A DNA stretch of 64,000 bases from Streptomyces sp. SID8352 (GCF_009862265.1 NZ_WWGX01000104.1:248183-312182), one strand, 5' to 3'; shown: positions 17,380 to 26,345, numbered from the stretch's first letter. Numbers and translations: made by a program. Notes: generated by a model not told the origin, from the sequence alone.

Positions 17380-18798
17380 GTGCCGTCGATGCTCGATGCG
17401 GTCGTGGTGGGAGCGGGGCCGAACGGACTGACGGCCGCCGTGGAGCTGGCGCGCCGCGGTTTCTCCGTCGCCGTCTTCGAGGCCCGGGACACGGTGGGCG
17501 GCGGCGCCCGCACCGAGGAGCTGACCCTCCCCGGCTTCCGGCACGACCCGTGCTCCGCCGCGCACCCCCTGGGGGTCAACTCGCCCGCCTTCCGCGCCCT
17601 GCCCCTGGAGCGGTACGGCCTGGAGTGGCTGCACGCCCCGCTGCCCATGGCCCACCCCTTCCCCGACGGCACCGCCGCCGTGCTGTCCCGTTCGGTCGGG
17701 GAGACGGCGGCCTCCTTCGGCCCGCGCGACGCGGGCGCCTACCGGCGGCTGGTCGCCCCCTTCCTGGCCCGCTGGGACACCCTTCTCCGCGACTTCATGT
17801 CGCTGCCGTCCACCGCGCTGCCCCGCGACCCGGTCACCCTCGCCCGCTTCGGGCTGGCCGGGCTGCCCCCGTCGACCTGGCTGATGCGCCGCTTCCGGGA
17901 CGAGCGGGCCCGGACCCTGTTCGCCGGGCTCGTCGCCCATGTCATGGCCCCGCTCGGCGGACCCGCCACCGGCGCCGTCGGCCTGGTCTTCGCCCTCGCC
18001 GCTCACGCCCGGGGCTGGCCCGTCGCCCGGGGCGGCTCGCAGTCCATCTCCGACGCGCTCGCCGCGTACCTGACCGACCTCGGCGGCACCCTGCACACCG
18101 ACTACGAGGTCAAGCGCCTCGATGACCTGCCGCCCGCCCGCGCGTATGTCTTCGACACCTCGCCCACGGCCCTGGCCCGCATCGCCGGACTGGGAGGCCA
18201 CTACGCCCGCTACCGCTACGGCCCCGGCGCCTTCAAGATCGACTACGCGCTCGACGGCCCGGTCCCGTGGACCGCCGAGGCGCCGCGCACCGCCGGCACC
18301 GTGCAGGTCGGCGCCGACAGCGCCGAGATCGGCGCGGCCCTGCGCGCGGCCTCCCGGGAGGGCCGTGCCCCCGATCCGCCGTTCCTCATCACCGTCCAGC
18401 CCGGCGTCGCCGACCCCACCCGGGCCCCGGCCGGCAAGCAGGTCTTCTGGGCGTACGGTCACGTGCCCCACGGCTGGACCGGCGACCTCACCGACGCCAT
18501 CGAGCGCCAACTGGAGCGCTTCGCCCCGGGCTTCCGCGACCGCGTCCTGGCCCGCGCCGTCGCCGGCCCGCCCGAACTCGCCGCCCGCAACGCCAACTAC
18601 GTCGGCGGCGACATCGCCTCCGGTGCCGCCTCCGGGCTGCAACTGCTGCTGCGGCCCCGGCCGTCCCTCTTCCCGTACGCCACCCCGCACCCGGCGGTGT
18701 TCATCTGCTCCTCGGCCACCCCGCCGGGCCCCGGCGTGCACGGGATGCCGGGGCACAACGCGGCCAAGGCCGTCTGGCGCATGCTGAGGCAGCCGTGA
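17380..18798 (+). CDS. NAD(P)/FAD-dependent oxidoreductase, phytoene-desaturase-like
   Basis: A 472-residue flavoprotein of the phytoene dehydrogenase/amine oxidase superfamily. The dinucleotide-binding motif GAGPNGLTAA lies at residues 11-20 with the acidic Glu35 at the end of the second strand (VFEARDTVGGGART). The C-terminal FAD motif is PPGPGVHGMPGHNAAKAV. No carotenoid genes are nearby, so it is not assigned to that pathway; it belongs to the broad actinobacterial group of uncharacterised members. I prefer GTG 17380, six bases after AAGGGG (17368-17373), over ATG 17389. TATCCT at 17337-17342 is a likely -10 box. Its stop overlaps the macro-domain start (GTGA), so the two are coupled. Confidence 0.8.
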   Translation: MPSMLDAVVVGAGPNGLTAAVELARRGFSVAVFEARDTVGGGARTEELTLPGFRHDPCSAAHPLGVNSPAFRALPLERYGLEWLHAPLPMAHPFPDGTAAVLSRSVGETAASFGPRDAGAYRRLVAPFLARWDTLLRDFMSLPSTALPRDPVTLARFGLAGLPPSTWLMRRFRDERARTLFAGLVAHVMAPLGGPATGAVGLVFALAAHARGWPVARGGSQSISDALAAYLTDLGGTLHTDYEVKRLDDLPPARAYVFDTSPTALARIAGLGGHYARYRYGPGAFKIDYALDGPVPWTAEAPRTAGTVQVGADSAEIGAALRAASREGRAPDPPFLITVQPGVADPTRAPAGKQVFWAYGHVPHGWTGDLTDAIERQLERFAPGFRDRVLARAVAGPPELAARNANYVGGDIASGAASGLQLLLRPRPSLFPYATPHPAVFICSSATPPGPGVHGMPGHNAAKAVWRMLRQP

Positions 18799-19304
18799 CG
18801 GCGCTCACCCTCGCCCTCGGCGATCTCACCCGCGAGCACGCCGACGCCCTCGTCAACGCCGCCAACTCCGGCCTGCTCGGCGGGGGCGGGGTCGGCGGGG
18901 CCATCCACCGGCGCGGCGGCCCGGCGATCCTGGCGGAGTGCCGCGCCCTGCGCGCGGGCCGCTACGCGAAGGGCCTGCCCACCGGCAGGGCGGTGGCCAC
19001 CACCGCGGGCGACCTGGACGCGCGGTGGGTGATCCACACCGTGGGCCCGGTGTGGTCGGCCACCGAGGACCGCTCCGCGCTGCTCGCCTCCTGCCACCGC
19101 GAGTCCCTGCGGGTGGCCGGTGAACTGGGGGCCCGCACCGTCGCGTTCCCGGCGATCTCCACCGGCGTCTACCGGTGGCCGGTGGACGACGCGGCGCGCA
19201 TCGCCGTCGACACCGTGCGGAACACTCCGACCAGCGTGGACGAGGTGCGGTTCGTGCTCTTCGACGAGCGGGCGTACGAGGCGTTCGCCCGGCGCATCGG
19301 CTGA
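18795..19304 (+). CDS. Macro-domain protein (O-acetyl-ADP-ribose deacetylase, YmdB-like)
   Basis: A 169-residue single macro domain. The ADP-ribose pocket is recognisable: GDLTREHADALVNAANSGLLGGGGVGGAIHRRGG (residues about 9-42) and the second loop FPAISTGVYRWPVDDAARIA (residues about 118-137). The Asn in VNAANS and the GGGGVGGAI loop are kept, so hydrolysis of O-acetyl-ADP-ribose or removal of mono-ADP-ribose is likely. It begins at GTG 18795, overlapping the stop of the FAD oxidoreductase by 4 bases. The coupling to a flavoenzyme is unusual and unexplained. The 19-bp hairpin 130 bp downstream may end the transcript. Confidence 0.87.
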   Translation: MTALTLALGDLTREHADALVNAANSGLLGGGGVGGAIHRRGGPAILAECRALRAGRYAKGLPTGRAVATTAGDLDARWVIHTVGPVWSATEDRSALLASCHRESLRVAGELGARTVAFPAISTGVYRWPVDDAARIAVDTVRNTPTSVDEVRFVLFDERAYEAFARRIG

Positions 19305-19431
19305 CGCGGCACGGCCGGGGCCGCGCGGCTCCTGGGCCCGCGTGGGTGTCAGGGCTCTCCGGAGGCGCCGGTTCCGGAGGCCGGCGGCTCCTCCTCCGGG
19401 ACCGTGATGGGCGCCGCGGGGGAGGGGTACG

Positions 19432-19472
19432 GAAATCGGTGAACACTTCGCCCCGAAGTGTTCACCGATTTC
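19432..19472. terminator. Long perfect hairpin upstream of the nickel transporter operon
   Basis: GAAATCGGTGAACACTTCG (19432-19450) and its exact reverse complement (19454-19472) flank a CCC loop. This is a 19-bp perfect stem, far longer and more AT-rich than its surroundings. It could end the macro-domain transcript in either orientation and insulate the nickel operon, or serve as a dimer-binding operator. Confidence 0.55.
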
Positions 19473-19580
19473 TGACACCCATCGGAGACCCGGGTCCCGT
19501 TTCCGTGTCCCGCGAAGCCCGGGGGCCTGCTTCCAGGCCCGTCCACGCCCTCCGGTGACCGGACGGATACCCCCCTGTAC

Positions 19581-19603
19581 TTATTGCAATCACTGTGCAA
19601 TAA
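19581..19603. promoter_or_regulatory. Nur (nickel-responsive Fur-family) operator
   Basis: TTGCAA-N5-GTGCAA (19584-19600) matches the known Streptomyces Nur consensus tTGCaa-N5-ttGCAA at all but one of the weak positions. It lies within a larger perfect palindrome TTATTGCA-N7-TGCAATAA (19581-19603). The site is about 50 bp before the start of a nickel-type ABC operon. Nur with nickel is known in S. coelicolor to repress nickel uptake genes, so repression by nickel is expected here. Confidence 0.75.
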
Positions 19604-19649
19604 CATGTTTTCTGCAAAAAAATTCGAGGGTGACAGGGGCGGACAACTG

Positions 19650-21236
19650 ATGGCCGGTCGACGGATACGGATCGTTGCGGCGGTGGTGGCCCTGGGGGCC
19701 GCCGCTACCGCCTGCTCGGCGCCCGGCGGTGAGTCGGGGGCCGAGGGCGCCGCCGACTCGGTGGTGCTGGGCGTGGCCGCGGAGCCGGACAGCCTCAGCC
19801 CCCTGCTCGGCTACGGCAAGGACGGCAACTCGAAGATCTTCGACGGCCTCCTCGAACTCGGCGCCGACCTCACGCTCCGCCCGGCCCTCGCCGCGGACCT
19901 CCCGCAGGTCAGCCCCGACGGCCGCACCTACACGTACACGCTGCGCGACGGCGTCACCTTCAGCGACGGCAAGCCGTTCACCGCCGCGGACGTGGTCTTC
20001 ACCTACGAGACGATCCTCGACGAGAAGACCAACAACCCCAACCGCAGCGAACTGGCGGCCGTCGACAGCGTCCGCGCCGACGGCGAGGGCAAGGTCGTCT
20101 TCCGGCTCAAGTACCCCTACGCCGCCTTCGCCGCCCGGACCGTGCTGCCCATCGTGCCCCGGCACGTGGCCGCCGGGCAGGACCCCAACACGGGCTCCTT
20201 CAACACCGACCCGGTCGGCACCGGCCCCTACGTCCTCGCCGACTGGCGCAAGGGCGAGAAGGTCGTCTTCAAGGCCAACCCCCGCTACTGGGGCACGAAG
20301 CCCGAGGTCGAGCGGGTCACCATGGCCATCGTCACCGACGACGACGTCCGCGCCACCCGCCTGCGCTCCGGGGACCTGGACGGAGCCGTCCTGCCCCCCG
20401 CCCTGGCCGCCACCTTCAAGGGCGACCGGGACCGGAAGACCTACCGCGCCAAGTCCTACGACTACCGCGCCGTCAGCCTCCCCACCGCCAACAAGGTCAC
20501 CGGCGATCCCACCGTCCGCCGCGCCCTCGACCTCGCCGTGGACCGCGAGACCATGGTCGACAAGATCCTGAACGGTGCCGGGCGGCCCGCCTACGGCCCG
20601 CTGCCCAGCAACGACACATGGTTCGCCAAGGGCACCGAGCGCGCCCGTGACACCGACGGGGCCGCGCGCCTCCTCGACCGGGCGGGCTGGAAGGCCGGCG
20701 CCGACGGAATCCGTGCCAAGGGCGGGGTTCGCGCCGCCTTCACCCTCTACCACCCGGCGGGCGACAAGGTCCGCAGGGACCACGCCCTGGCCTACGCCTC
20801 CGACGCCAAGCGGATCGGCGTCGACATCACGGTGAAGAGCGCCACCTGGGCCGTGATCGAACCGGAGATGGGCCGGCAGGCGGTCCTGGCGGGCTTCGGC
20901 AGCATCGGCGACCCGGACTTCGGCCTGTACACGCTGCTGCACTCCACCCTCGCGGGCGACGGCTACAACAACATGCCCCGCTACACCAACCCCGCCGTCG
21001 ACCGGGCCCTCGACGACGGCCGCCGCACCCGCGACACCACCGCGCGCAAGGCCGCGTACGACACGGTCCAGCGCGAACTGGCCAAGGACCCCGGCTACAC
21101 CTTCCTCACCCACCTGGAGCACGTCTACGTCCTCGCCGACCGCTGGAAGGACCTGACCACCCAGGTCGAGCCCCATGAGCACGGCTTCTCCAGCGGCCCG
21201 TGGTGGAACGTCGAGGACTGGAAGCCCCAGGGGTGA
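19650..21236 (+). CDS. nikA: Nickel/peptide-type ABC transporter substrate-binding lipoprotein
   Basis: A 528-residue extracellular solute-binding protein of family 5 (DppA/OppA/NikA). It has a short signal with lipobox ATAC (Cys22) and the family hallmark DGRTYTYTLRDGVTFSDGKPFTAADVVFTYE around residues 89-120. The presence of a Nur operator upstream, rather than any binding residue I can see, argues that the substrate is a nickel chelate rather than a peptide. The start is ATG 19650, about ten bases after AGGGG. The stop overlaps the permease gene (GTGA). First gene of a five-gene operon. Confidence 0.85.
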   Translation: MAGRRIRIVAAVVALGAAATACSAPGGESGAEGAADSVVLGVAAEPDSLSPLLGYGKDGNSKIFDGLLELGADLTLRPALAADLPQVSPDGRTYTYTLRDGVTFSDGKPFTAADVVFTYETILDEKTNNPNRSELAAVDSVRADGEGKVVFRLKYPYAAFAARTVLPIVPRHVAAGQDPNTGSFNTDPVGTGPYVLADWRKGEKVVFKANPRYWGTKPEVERVTMAIVTDDDVRATRLRSGDLDGAVLPPALAATFKGDRDRKTYRAKSYDYRAVSLPTANKVTGDPTVRRALDLAVDRETMVDKILNGAGRPAYGPLPSNDTWFAKGTERARDTDGAARLLDRAGWKAGADGIRAKGGVRAAFTLYHPAGDKVRRDHALAYASDAKRIGVDITVKSATWAVIEPEMGRQAVLAGFGSIGDPDFGLYTLLHSTLAGDGYNNMPRYTNPAVDRALDDGRRTRDTTARKAAYDTVQRELAKDPGYTFLTHLEHVYVLADRWKDLTTQVEPHEHGFSSGPWWNVEDWKPQG

Positions 21237-22255
21237 CGGAGACGTCCACGGCGCCGCGCCCGGCGGGGACGGTACCCCGCCGCGGCATGGCCCGCCTCGC
21301 CGCGCGCCGCCTGCTGTACGCCGTACCGCTGCTGCTGGTGGTCACGTTCGCGGTCTTCGCGCTGGCCGCCGCCTCCCCTTTCGACCCGGTCCGCGCCTAC
21401 GCCGGGACCGCCGGGCTCTCCGCCGACCGGGAGACCCTGGACCGGCTGGCCGAGAACCTGGGCGCCGACCGGCCCTTCACGGCCCGCTGGTGGGAGTGGC
21501 TGACCTCGGCGCTCTCCGGGGACCTCGGCCACTCCACGGTGTTCCGCCAGCCGGTGGCCGACGTGATCGCCGAACGCATGGTCTGGTCCGTCCTGCTCTG
21601 CGCGGCCGCCTTCGCCTTCGCCGTCCTCCTCGGCACCCTGCTCGGCGTCCTGGCCGCCCGCCGCCCCGGGTCCCTCACCGACCGCGCCGTCACCTCGGCC
21701 GCGTACACGCTCTCCGCGGCGCCCGTCTTCTGGATCGCGCTCCTCGCCGTCTGGCTGTTCGCGCTGCGGCTCGGCCTGCTGCCCGCCGGCGGGCTGACCG
21801 ACACCGCCAGCGAGGCGGTGCGCCCCGGCGAGGTCGCCCGCCACCTGATCCTGCCCGCCGGGGTCCTGGCCCTCTCACAACTGCCCTGGTTCGCCCTGTA
21901 CGTGCGCCAGGGGGTGGCCGACGCGCTCGCCGAGGACCCGGTGCGCGGCGCCCGCGCCCGCGGCCTCACCGAACGCACCGTGCTCCTGCGCCACGCCCTG
22001 CGCTCCGGCCTGCTCCCGGTCCTCACCCTGATCGGCTCCCGGGTACCCGAACTCATCACCGGCGCACTCCTGGTGGAGACCGTGTTCAGCTGGCCCGGCA
22101 TCGCCGCCGCCACCGTCTCCGCGGCGACCTCCGTCGACTTCCAACTGCTCGCCGCGCTGACCGCGTTCGCCACCGTCGCCGTCCTCCTCGGCAACCTCCT
22201 CGCCGACCTCCTCTACGGCCTGACCGATCCGCGGGTGAGCTTCCATGACATGTGA
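21233..22255 (+). CDS. nikB: Nickel/peptide-type ABC transporter permease 1
   Basis: A 340-residue permease of the DppB/NikB family with about six membrane helices. The N-terminal signature LAARRLLYAVPLLLVVTFAVFAL, the GDLGHSTVFRQPV segment (residues about 98-112) and the EAA-type loop around GARARGLTERTVLLRHALRSGLLPVL (residues about 238-263) are typical. It pairs with the next permease to form the channel. It begins at GTG 21233 overlapping the binding-protein stop, and its end overlaps the next gene by 11 bp, so the operon is tightly coupled. Confidence 0.87.
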   Translation: MTETSTAPRPAGTVPRRGMARLAARRLLYAVPLLLVVTFAVFALAAASPFDPVRAYAGTAGLSADRETLDRLAENLGADRPFTARWWEWLTSALSGDLGHSTVFRQPVADVIAERMVWSVLLCAAAFAFAVLLGTLLGVLAARRPGSLTDRAVTSAAYTLSAAPVFWIALLAVWLFALRLGLLPAGGLTDTASEAVRPGEVARHLILPAGVLALSQLPWFALYVRQGVADALAEDPVRGARARGLTERTVLLRHALRSGLLPVLTLIGSRVPELITGALLVETVFSWPGIAAATVSAATSVDFQLLAALTAFATVAVLLGNLLADLLYGLTDPRVSFHDM

Positions 22256-23174
22256 CGCGTCCTCGGGGCCCACGGCACCCGCCCCGCCGGCGGCGTCCCC
22301 GGCCGCGACGCCGGCCCCCGTCTGGCGGCCCGCCGGACCGCGTCGCCGCTCCTGGCGCACGCTCCGCGTCCGCACCTCCGTCGTGGTCATCGCCGCGGTG
22401 GTCCTCGCCGTCCTGGTGGTCCCGCCGCTGGTCCAGCTCGACCAGCAGGCCGTCGACCTGGGCCTCAAGCTGCGGCCCCCGGGCTGGGCCCATCCGTTCG
22501 GCACCGACGAACTGGGCCGCGACCTGCTGCTGCGGTGCGTCCACGGGCTGCGGGTCTCCCTCTTCGTGGGGGTGGCCGCCGCCCTGGTCGCCGCCGTGCT
22601 GGGCACCGCCGTCGGCGCGCTCGCCGGCACCCTCGGCGGCTGGGTCGACCGGGCCCTGATGCGGACCGTCGACGCCATCGCCTCGGTCCCGCACCTCCTC
22701 CTCGGCGTCTTCGTGGTCGCCCTCTGGCGGCCCGGAGTGTTCCCCGTCCTCATCTCCATCGCGGCCACCCACTGGCTCTCCACCGCCCGCATCGTCCGCG
22801 CCGAGGTCCTCTCGCTGCGCTCCCGCCCGTACATCGACGCGGCGATCTCCGGGGGCGCCTCCCGGTGGCGGGTGGCCGTACGGCACCTCGTGCCCGCCGT
22901 GCTCCCGCAGGCGGGGCTCGCCGCCGTGCTCTCCGTCCCGCACGCCATGTGGCACGAGTCGGCCCTGTCCTTCCTCGGCCTCGGCCTGCCCACCCACATG
23001 GCGAGCCTCGGCAACCTCATCGAGGACGCCCGCGGCTCGCTGCTGGCCGGGCAGTGGTGGCCGACCCTCTTCCCCGGCCTGTTCCTGGTGATCCCGACCC
23101 TAGCCGTGGCCGGGCTGGCCGGTGTCTGGCGCGAGCGGATCAATCCCCGCCGCCGATCGGAGCTGATGCTGTGA
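22245..23174 (+). CDS. nikC: Nickel/peptide-type ABC transporter permease 2
   Basis: A 309-residue permease of the DppC/NikC family. After a Pro/Ala-rich cytoplasmic tail of about 35 residues come the first helix and the signature HPFGTDELGRDLLLRCVHGLRVSLFVG (residues about 83-109), then the EAA loop near AAISGGASRWRVAVRHLVPAVLPQ (residues about 200-223) and WHESALSFLGLGLP, also characteristic. It completes the membrane channel. It starts 11 bp inside the preceding gene, and its stop overlaps the ATPase start (GTGA). Confidence 0.87.
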   Translation: MTCDASSGPTAPAPPAASPAATPAPVWRPAGPRRRSWRTLRVRTSVVVIAAVVLAVLVVPPLVQLDQQAVDLGLKLRPPGWAHPFGTDELGRDLLLRCVHGLRVSLFVGVAAALVAAVLGTAVGALAGTLGGWVDRALMRTVDAIASVPHLLLGVFVVALWRPGVFPVLISIAATHWLSTARIVRAEVLSLRSRPYIDAAISGGASRWRVAVRHLVPAVLPQAGLAAVLSVPHAMWHESALSFLGLGLPTHMASLGNLIEDARGSLLAGQWWPTLFPGLFLVIPTLAVAGLAGVWRERINPRRRSELML

Positions 23175-24373
23175 GCGAGACCCACGCAGGAACGGGCACG
23201 GACACCACCGGCACCGGCACGGAGGCGGGCAACGGCACCGGCATCCGCCCCGGCCCCGGCACCCGGCCCCCGCGCGCGCCCCGCGCGGACGCGGGTGCCG
23301 CGGACACCGACGGCACGGACGACGGCGCCGCCCCCGTCCTCGCCGTCAGCGGACTGCACGTCCGCTTCCGCATGCCGCGCGGCCGTGCCGTCGCCGCTGT
23401 CACCGACGTCTCCTTCGACGTGCGGCCGGGCGAGTGCCTGGCCCTGGTCGGCGAGAGCGGCTGCGGAAAGTCCGTCCTGGTCTCGGCCCTGCTGGGGCTG
23501 CTCCCCGCCAACGCCGAGACCGCCGGTCACGCCCGTCTGGCGCCGCGTCCGGGACCGTCCGACACCGCGCCGCTCCCCGGCGGGACCGCGTCCCCCGACG
23601 GCCGCGCGCCCTCCGGCGGGGCTCCGGACGGCCTGGACCTGCTCACCGCGGGCGAACAGGTGCTGGCCCGCCGGGTGCGCGGCCGACTGGCCGGACTGAT
23701 CCCGCAGAGCCCCGCCGCCCACCTCACCCCCGTCCGCACGGTCCGCTCCCAACTGGAGGAGACCGTCGCCGAACTCACCGGCACCCGGGGCCGCACGGCG
23801 CTCCGGGGCGCCGCGGAACGCGCCGCCGAACGCGCCGCCTTCCCCGCCGACCACCTGGACCGCTACCCGCACGAACTCTCCGGCGGCCTCGCCCAGCGCG
23901 CCGCCACCGCCCTGGCCCTGGCCGGGGACGCGCCGCTGCTGCTGGCCGACGAGCCGACCACCGGCCTCGACCGCGAGCTGGTCGACCGCACGGTGGACGA
24001 ACTCCGCCGCCATGTCGACGCCGACGGCTCCGGACGGGCCCTGCTGATGATCACCCACGACCTGGCCGCCGCCGAACGCGTCGCGGACCGGGTGGCCGTC
24101 ATGTACGCCGGGCGCGTCGTCGAACTCACCGACGCCCACACCTTCTTCGGCGACCCCGGCCCCAGCCACCCCTACAGCCGCGGCCTCCTGGACGCCCTCC
24201 CCGACCGGGCCTTCACCCCGATCCCCGGCCTGCCGCCCTCACTCGACGCCCTCCCGTCCGGCTGTGCCTTCGCCCCGCGCTGCGCCCACGCCGACGGGGC
24301 CTGCGCCGTGCTGCCCTCGGCCGCCTCGGGTGTCGCCTGCCACCATCCCCGCAAGGTCACCCATGCGTCTTGA
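23171..24373 (+). CDS. nikD: Nickel/peptide-type ABC transporter ATPase 1
   Basis: A 400-residue ABC ATPase of the DppD/NikD type. Walker A is GESGCGKS (residues about 96-103), the signature LSGGLAQR, Walker B LLLADEPT, the H-loop ITHDLAAAE, and the C-terminal oligopeptide-transporter segment has a cysteine cluster (CAFAPRCAHADGACAV). A Gly/Thr-rich tail of about 55 residues precedes the fold, and a second Gly/Pro-rich insert lies between Walker A and the Q-loop (IPQSPAAHL). Both look like disordered additions. Start GTG 23171 overlaps the permease stop; the end overlaps the next ATPase by 11 bp. Confidence 0.87.
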   Translation: MSETHAGTGTDTTGTGTEAGNGTGIRPGPGTRPPRAPRADAGAADTDGTDDGAAPVLAVSGLHVRFRMPRGRAVAAVTDVSFDVRPGECLALVGESGCGKSVLVSALLGLLPANAETAGHARLAPRPGPSDTAPLPGGTASPDGRAPSGGAPDGLDLLTAGEQVLARRVRGRLAGLIPQSPAAHLTPVRTVRSQLEETVAELTGTRGRTALRGAAERAAERAAFPADHLDRYPHELSGGLAQRAATALALAGDAPLLLADEPTTGLDRELVDRTVDELRRHVDADGSGRALLMITHDLAAAERVADRVAVMYAGRVVELTDAHTFFGDPGPSHPYSRGLLDALPDRAFTPIPGLPPSLDALPSGCAFAPRCAHADGACAVLPSAASGVACHHPRKVTHAS

Positions 24374-25031
24374 ACTCCGCTCCGTCACCGCCGGTTACGA
24401 CAGCGCCGCCCCCGCCGTCCGGGACGCCTCGCTGGCCCTGGACCCCGGCGAGGCGGTCGGCCTGCTCGGTCCCAGCGGCTGCGGCAAGTCCACCCTGGCC
24501 AGGGTCGCCGCCCTGCTGCACCGCCCCGAGGCGGGAACCGTCCTCTTCGACGGCACCCCCGTCACCGGATGGCGGCACCGGGCGCCGCGCGCGCTGCGCA
24601 CCGCCGTCGGCGTCGTGTTCCAGCAGCCCCGCCTGTCCGCCGATCCCCGCCTCACCCTGGCCGACCTGATCGCCGAGCCCCTCCGCGCCACCGGCCGGCG
24701 CGACGGCATCCCGGACCGCCTGGGCGACCTGGTCCCCCTGGTCGGGCTCACCCCCGACCTCCTGCCGCGCCGCCCGCACGAGGTCAGCGACGGCCAGCTC
24801 CAGCGCGCCTGTCTGGCCCGCGCCCTGGTGCTGGGCCCCCGTCTGCTGATCTGCGACGAGATGACCGCGATGCTCGACGCGTCCACGACGGCCGCCCTGG
24901 TCGGCGCCGTGGAGTCCTACCGCGCCACCAGCGGGGCCACCCTGCTCGCGGTCGGCCACGACCCGGTGCTCCTGCACCGCTGGTGCGACCGGGTCGTGCC
25001 CTGGACGGGGGTCACCGCCCCGGCCCGCTGA
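24363..25031 (+). CDS. nikE: Nickel/peptide-type ABC transporter ATPase 2
   Basis: A 222-residue ABC ATPase of the NikE/DppF type, without the C-terminal extension of DppF. Walker A is GPSGCGKS (residues about 35-42), the Q-loop FQQPRLS, and the H-loop GHDPVLLH. Two motifs deviate: the signature reads VSDGQ instead of LSGGQ, and the D-loop region reads CDEMTAMLD instead of DEPTSALD. The catalytic Glu is kept. It forms a heterodimer with the preceding ATPase and is the last gene of the operon. Confidence 0.85.
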   Translation: MRLELRSVTAGYDSAAPAVRDASLALDPGEAVGLLGPSGCGKSTLARVAALLHRPEAGTVLFDGTPVTGWRHRAPRALRTAVGVVFQQPRLSADPRLTLADLIAEPLRATGRRDGIPDRLGDLVPLVGLTPDLLPRRPHEVSDGQLQRACLARALVLGPRLLICDEMTAMLDASTTAALVGAVESYRATSGATLLAVGHDPVLLHRWCDRVVPWTGVTAPAR

Positions 25032-25106
25032 ACGGCCGGACCCCGTCACGGCCATCGCCACGGGAGGCCGTGCCGGGCGCGCCGCTTCCGGCGCGCGGGC
25101 GCCGCC

Positions 25107-26345
25107 TCACCCGGCGGAGTCCCCCGCCGGACGCGGGCGGACGGGCAGGGCGGTGTGGCCGTTGGAGATGAGGCTCGGCATCCTGGCCAGCCCGTCGGGA
25201 CCGGCGGCGAGCCGGATGCCGGGGAAGCGCCGGAACAGCATCCGCAGCGCGGTGGTGACCTCCAGGCGGGCGAGCGGGGCGCCGAGGCAGAAGTGGACGC
25301 CGTGCCCGAAGGCCAGATGGTCCTTGTGGAGCCGGGTGGCGTCGAAGGTGTCCGCGTCCTCGTGCCAGCGGGGATGGCGGTTGGCGGCTGCGTAGGAGGC
25401 GAGGATCGCCTCACCGGCCCGGATGGTCCGGCCGTCGGGGAGGGGGATGTCGGCGCGGGCGTAGCGCAGCGGGAGGTGCTTGATCGCCGGCTGGTGGCGC
25501 AGGGTCTCCTCGACGACGTCGTCCCAGGTGCAGCGGCCCGCGCGGACGTGGGCGAGCTGCCCGGGGTCGGTCAGCAGAGTGGTGACGGCCTGGTCGATGA
25601 CGTTGGCCGTGGTCTCGTACCCCGCGCTGATCATCAGCAGCAGGGTGTCGCGCATCTCGGCGTGGCTCAACGGGGCGCCGTCGCCCTCGTCGTCGCGCGT
25701 GGCGATCAGCAGGGACGTCATGTCGTCGCCCGGCTCGGCGCTCCTGGCCTCGATCAGGGAGTCCAGCAGGCCGTAGAGGGCGGCGGTGTTGGCGGCCTGC
25801 TCCTCGACGCCCAGGTGGGTGGCGAACACGTTGTCCACCACGGTGCGGAACCGGTCGCGCCGGTCGTCGGGGACGCCCATGAGCTTGCAGACGACCGCGA
25901 TGGGCAGCGGATACGCGAGGCGTTCCCGCAGGTCGACGACGTCCCCGGGCGGGACGGTGGCGAGGTCGTCGAGGAGGCCGTCCACCAGGGCCTCGATGTC
26001 CGCCGTGAGGGCGGTGATGCGGCGGGCCGAGAAGGCGGGGGCGATCATCCGGCGCAGCCGTCCGTGGTCCCTGCCGTACGCGGTGAACATGCTCTCCACC
26101 GCGATCCACAGGGCCAGCGGCCAGGTGCGGACGGCCTCGGCGTGGTCCGGCCAGTGGGCACGGCCGTCCTTGGAGACGTCCGCGCTGGTCAGCAACTGCT
26201 TGAGGAGATCGGGGTCGGTGACGGACCAGACGCGCAGCCCCAGGATGTCCACCTGGGCCGCCGCACCGCGCCCGCGTAACGCCCGGTGCTCGGCGTCCGG
26301 GTCGGACGCGGTGGGGTCGAGGACGATGAGCCGGTCTTCGGACAC
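25107..26345 (-). CDS. Cytochrome P450
   Basis: A 412-residue soluble bacterial P450. The heme-ligand loop is FGHGVHFCLGAPLAR with Cys353, the K-helix ExxR motif is EETLR, and the I-helix oxygen-activation motif is AGYETT. The length and the LPIAVVCKLMGVP segment resemble the CYP105/CYP107 group. It is a monooxygenase with unknown substrate; no ferredoxin or reductase is adjacent, so electrons must come from elsewhere. The start is GTG 26345, five bases after GAAGGAG (26351-26357). It is convergent with the nickel operon and divergent from the beta-galactosidase. Confidence 0.9.
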   Translation of the reverse strand: MSEDRLIVLDPTASDPDAEHRALRGRGAAAQVDILGLRVWSVTDPDLLKQLLTSADVSKDGRAHWPDHAEAVRTWPLALWIAVESMFTAYGRDHGRLRRMIAPAFSARRITALTADIEALVDGLLDDLATVPPGDVVDLRERLAYPLPIAVVCKLMGVPDDRRDRFRTVVDNVFATHLGVEEQAANTAALYGLLDSLIEARSAEPGDDMTSLLIATRDDEGDGAPLSHAEMRDTLLLMISAGYETTANVIDQAVTTLLTDPGQLAHVRAGRCTWDDVVEETLRHQPAIKHLPLRYARADIPLPDGRTIRAGEAILASYAAANRHPRWHEDADTFDATRLHKDHLAFGHGVHFCLGAPLARLEVTTALRMLFRRFPGIRLAAGPDGLARMPSLISNGHTALPVRPRPAGDSAG

